Assembly: GCF_022836875.1 (NCBI RefSeq)
Contig: NZ_CP090376.1
Location: 496,001 to 560,000, forward strand
Direction of reading: 5' to 3'
Length of the DNA stretch: 64,000 bases
DNA from: Flavobacterium enshiense
GTDB lineage: Bacteria; Bacteroidota; Bacteroidia; Flavobacteriales; Flavobacteriaceae
Below the pieces are notes generated by a model that was not told the DNA's origin, ran no database searches, and saw only the letters and a program-made list of their open reading frames with translations. This document shows, one piece after another, positions 61,268-64,000 of the stretch (positions within the stretch are counted from its first letter, which is position 1; each line of letters starts with the position of its first letter). The translations under genes and the position numbers were made by a program.

Positions 61268-62230
61268 TTGAACGAAAAAGTTAAAAAAACATTAGGCATT
61301 GTACTCCCGCTTCTGCTGGGAGTTTTTTTGGTTTTTTACACTTACAACAAGTTTACCGACCAGCAATTGGAAGAAATGAAAGGCTATTTTAAAAATGCCA
61401 ACTACAGTTTCATTGCAATTTCATCTTTCTTTTCCATTGTAAGCCTGGCTGCCAGGGGTTACCGTTGGCGCTACAGCCTCGAGCACATGGGTTACCTTTC
61501 CAGTTTCCCGAATAATTTTTCCGCAGTATGCATCGGCTATCTGATGAATTACACGGTTCCCCGTTCGGGCGAAGTATCACGTGCCCTTGTACTGAAAAAA
61601 TACAACGACATTCCGTTTGACAAAGCTTTCGGAACCATTATTGCCGAACGAGTAATCGACCTGTTTATCCTTATTGGATTCATTCTTACGGCGCTCATAC
61701 TCCAATTTGACCAACTGCAGGCCTTTCTTTCCAGTATCATCCCGGTTGAAAAATTAATATACGTTGGATTTATTGGCATGTTCGGGTTCATTAGCGTTAT
61801 CTTGCTCTTCATTTTTTCGAATTGGAAACCAATTTTATTCATAAAAGAGAAAATTACAGGTTTAGTTGAAGGTCTTTTAAGCGCATTCAAAATGCCACAC
61901 CGTGTACCTTTTATGATGTATACGGCAGTCATTTGGATTTCTTACGTACTGACATTCTATTCCGCCGTATTTGCCTTACCGGAAACCAGCGGCATCAGCT
62001 TAGGCGTAATCATCACTGCATTCGTGGTTGGAAGTTTAGCCGTTACCTTCACTAATGGTGGATTTGGAGCCTTCCCTTTAATGATTGCACAGATCCTGCT
62101 GCTTTATAACATTCCTGAAACCGCCGGAACAGCCTTCGGATGGATTTTATGGAGCTCACAAACCGCGCTTGTTGTACTTTTGGGTGGCATTTCGTTTTTA
62201 CTTTTACCTGTTTTCAATCGAAAAAAATAA
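61268..62230 (+). CDS. Flippase-like membrane protein (lysylphosphatidylglycerol synthase TM family)
   Basis: 320 aa with about eight transmembrane helices and no soluble catalytic domain. The pattern 'ARGYRWRYSLEHMGYLSSFPNNFSAVCIGYLMNYTVPRSGEVSRALVL' (read in parts) contains the family signature 'NYTVPRSGEVSRA', and 'TFTNGGFGAFPLMIAQILLLY' is the C-terminal one. Such proteins (UPF0104/DUF2156-less MprF relatives) may move lipids across the membrane. Start codon is TTG at 61268, 1 bp after the panD stop; no better start is available. The substrate is unknown. Confidence 0.9.
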   Translation: MNEKVKKTLGIVLPLLLGVFLVFYTYNKFTDQQLEEMKGYFKNANYSFIAISSFFSIVSLAARGYRWRYSLEHMGYLSSFPNNFSAVCIGYLMNYTVPRSGEVSRALVLKKYNDIPFDKAFGTIIAERVIDLFILIGFILTALILQFDQLQAFLSSIIPVEKLIYVGFIGMFGFISVILLFIFSNWKPILFIKEKITGLVEGLLSAFKMPHRVPFMMYTAVIWISYVLTFYSAVFALPETSGISLGVIITAFVVGSLAVTFTNGGFGAFPLMIAQILLLYNIPETAGTAFGWILWSSQTALVVLLGGISFLLLPVFNRKK

Positions 62231-62277
62231 TTTGCTATATTGCTGTTCTTTTTTAACAGTTAAATACAGTAAATTTC

Positions 62278-63540
62278 ATGAAAACCAAATTGCTCCTACT
62301 CCTCACGTTTGTAACGGGTTCCTTGTTCGCACAGCGCTTTGACGAACCGTTTGAATCTCAAAAACTGGGCGTTGCTCGCGATATCAGTATCATTCTTCCG
62401 CCTTCATACGAATCGGCCAAGGAGAAAAAATACCCTGTTTTCGTAGTTTTGGACAGTGAATATTTATTGGACCCGGTATTGGGAACAATGAAATACGGTG
62501 CTTATTGGGATGATCTTCCAGAAGTGATTATCGTCGGAATCAATCAGAACAAAGGAAACGAACGCGAATATGACACGCAATTTGACGAAGACGGACTTCC
62601 TACTGAGCAGGGAGCGAAATTCTTCGAGTTTGTCGGAATGGAATTGCTACCGTTTATAGAGAAAAAATTCCGTGTGGCGCCTTTCCGAATGATTGTCGGA
62701 CACGATTTGACAGCTTCTTTCATAAATGCTTATCTGTATAAAGACAACCCTGTTTTTAATGCTTATTTATGCTTAAGCCCTGAATTACCGGCTGAAATGG
62801 AAACCAGAATTCCTGAGCGACTTAAAATTGCTCAAAAACCAATCTTCTACTATCTGGCTACCGCGGATGGTGATTTAAAACCGATGAGAGAACGTATTAA
62901 AGTCCTTGATGAAGGAGCAAAAGCCGTAAAATCAGATTTTGTAAAATACTCTTTTGATGATTTTAAAAACACATCGCACTACTCCTTGGTTCCGGCTGCT
63001 ATCAATAGTGCTATAGCTACAATTTTTGAAGGCTACCAACCGATTTCAATGAATGAATTCCAAGAGAAACTGGGCAAACAGGAAAAAGGACACACCCAAT
63101 ATCTTGTGGACAAATACGCCAATATCCAAAAGAAACTGGGCTTTATGCCGAGGATCCGTCTTTCCGATTTCAAAGCCATTGAAGCGGCTATCATGAAAAA
63201 CAAGAACTACGAAGATTTTCTTCCGCTCTCAGAATTGGCAAAGAAAAACTACCCTAAAACCATGTTGAGTGAATACCACAAAGCCATGTATTATGACAAT
63301 ATGGGCGAACCGGCCAAAGCCCAAAAAGCATTTATGACCGCTTTTGGACAAGCTCCGATTCGTGACCTAACCAAAGACATGATGCTGGAACGTGCCGATG
63401 CCATCAAAGGACAATTGAAAAAAGAAAAGAATCGCGACAAAGAAGTCACTGAAGAGCCGACCGAAGCCCCTGCGGAAACTCCGGCCGATGCTCCAACAGA
63501 AACGCCAACAGAAACGCCTGCCGAACAACCGAAACAATAA
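62278..63540 (+). CDS. Secreted esterase-fold protein with altered nucleophile
   Basis: 420 aa. Signal peptide at 1-19 (LLLLLTFVTGSLFAQ). Residues about 25-255 resemble the esterase D/feruloyl esterase alpha/beta-hydrolase domain: 'RDISIILPPSYESAKEKKYPVF' (in parts) and 'VFVVLDSEYLLD'. In the nucleophile elbow the usual GHSxGG reads 'VGHDLTASF', with Asp143 in place of Ser. The His near 235 ('NTSHYSLVP') is kept. Asp at this place is the nucleophile in epoxide hydrolases, so either a different chemistry or a lost activity is possible. Residues about 300-380 are TPR-like. The last 30 residues are a Pro/Thr/Ala/Glu repeat. It lies 2 bp before radA. Confidence 0.82.
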   Translation: MKTKLLLLLTFVTGSLFAQRFDEPFESQKLGVARDISIILPPSYESAKEKKYPVFVVLDSEYLLDPVLGTMKYGAYWDDLPEVIIVGINQNKGNEREYDTQFDEDGLPTEQGAKFFEFVGMELLPFIEKKFRVAPFRMIVGHDLTASFINAYLYKDNPVFNAYLCLSPELPAEMETRIPERLKIAQKPIFYYLATADGDLKPMRERIKVLDEGAKAVKSDFVKYSFDDFKNTSHYSLVPAAINSAIATIFEGYQPISMNEFQEKLGKQEKGHTQYLVDKYANIQKKLGFMPRIRLSDFKAIEAAIMKNKNYEDFLPLSELAKKNYPKTMLSEYHKAMYYDNMGEPAKAQKAFMTAFGQAPIRDLTKDMMLERADAIKGQLKKEKNRDKEVTEEPTEAPAETPADAPTETPTETPAEQPKQ

Positions 63541-63542
63541 TA

Positions 63543-64000
63543 ATGTCGAAAATAAAAACCGCCTTTTTCTGCCAGAGCTGCGGCACCCAGTTTGCCAAAT
63601 GGCAAGGACAGTGCACATCCTGTAAGGCATGGAATACCATTGTAGAAGAAGTCATTCACAAAGAAGAAAAAGTAGCTTGGAAGACAGAAACTTCTCCAGT
63701 CAAAAAAGCCGCTAAACCTTTAAAAATAAAAGAAATTGATTCTGTCGAAGAAATTCGGTTAAACACTACAGACGGAGAGTTAAACCGAGTTTTGGGCGGC
63801 GGAATCGTTCCGGGCTCCTTAACCCTTTTAGGTGGCGAACCCGGAATTGGAAAGAGTACGCTCCTTTTGCAAATCTCTTTGAAATTACCCTATAAAACCC
63901 TCTATGTCTCTGGGGAAGAAAGTCAGAAGCAGATAAAAATGCGCGCCGAAAGGATTACAGCCAACAGCGATAACTGTTATATCCTGACCGAAACCAAAAC
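63543..64000 (+). CDS. radA: DNA repair protein RadA, N-terminal part
   Basis: Branch-migration ATPase of recombination. Only the first 152 residues lie in the window; the gene continues past base 64000. The N-terminal four-Cys zinc finger is 'FFCQSCGTQFAKWQGQCTSC', and the Walker A motif is 'LLGGEPGIGKSTLLLQ', preceded by 'LNRVLGGGIVPGSLTL'. 'LYVSGEESQKQIKMRAER' follows, typical of RadA. The start codon is 2 bp after the esterase-fold gene stop, so the two are probably cotranscribed. Confidence 0.95.
   Translation, partial: MSKIKTAFFCQSCGTQFAKWQGQCTSCKAWNTIVEEVIHKEEKVAWKTETSPVKKAAKPLKIKEIDSVEEIRLNTTDGELNRVLGGGIVPGSLTLLGGEPGIGKSTLLLQISLKLPYKTLYVSGEESQKQIKMRAERITANSDNCYILTETK

Overview
The window looks like chromosome from a member of the Flavobacteriaceae, probably Flavobacterium. 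The DNA is AT-rich. Many genes start without a Shine-Dalgarno sequence and sit behind Bacteroidota-type promoters (TTTG, about 19 bp, TAnnTTTG). There are several substrates of the type IX secretion system (sorting domains of type A and type B), an OlsF-type ornithine-lipid acyltransferase, a flexirubin-type aromatic ammonia-lyase, DUF4270 and DUF4286 proteins, and an atpD-atpC pair away from the other ATP synthase genes. I see no CRISPR array, complete insertion sequence, prophage, plasmid origin or rRNA. The window is mostly ordinary core chromosome.

Layout. 0-8.4 kb: a secreted protein of unknown function, a tyrosine/histidine ammonia-lyase divergent from a halogenase-like flavoprotein (probable flexirubin pigment genes), pth, a secreted protein, rplY-prs and tRNA-Leu(CAA). 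8.7-15.1 kb: biotin synthesis, with bioB alone and bioF-bioD-bioA plus a ketoacyl-ACP synthase in one minus-strand operon; recX lies between. 15.4-22.6 kb: a GT51 transglycosylase with a large periplasmic extension, a LytTR/LytS-like two-component pair, and a divergent pair coding for a membrane-anchored alpha/alpha-toroid protein and a von Willebrand A lipoprotein. 22.7-33 kb: a secreted glucose/sorbosone dehydrogenase-like protein, an aldo/keto reductase, an OmpA-like lipoprotein, exonuclease III, olsF and a large type B T9SS protein. 33-38.2 kb: a 58-residue membrane protein, a 2OG-Fe(II) oxygenase, queD, lpxH, a small membrane protein, a vitamin K carboxylase-like HTTM protein and ribF. 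38.3-45.1 kb: two secreted reprolysin-like metallopeptidases with a decayed third copy between them. 45-53.4 kb: TM2, VOC and GH18-like proteins, a D-2-hydroxyacid dehydrogenase, rsmA-mgtE, DUF4286 and TPR proteins. 53.5-64 kb: atpD-atpC; a minus-strand block of a GT5-domain protein, a DUF4270 lipoprotein and glmS; and a divergent plus-strand block of panC, panD, a flippase-like membrane protein, an esterase-fold protein with an altered nucleophile, and the start of radA.

Points most worth a second look: (1) the LytTR/LytS-like pair beside the toroid and VWA genes, with an 8-bp direct repeat exactly 21 bp apart placed like an activator site; (2) the ketoacyl synthase in the biotin operon; (3) a perfect 20-bp palindrome and a degenerate second copy inside bioD, each coding for a similar peptide; (4) the metallopeptidase pseudogene; (5) a probable transcription unit in the gap before recX with a promoter, a 25-codon ORF and a terminator; (6) the Ser-to-Asp change in the esterase-fold protein; (7) the carboxylase-like protein that keeps its key His and Lys. 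Family assignments come from reading motifs; no database was searched.
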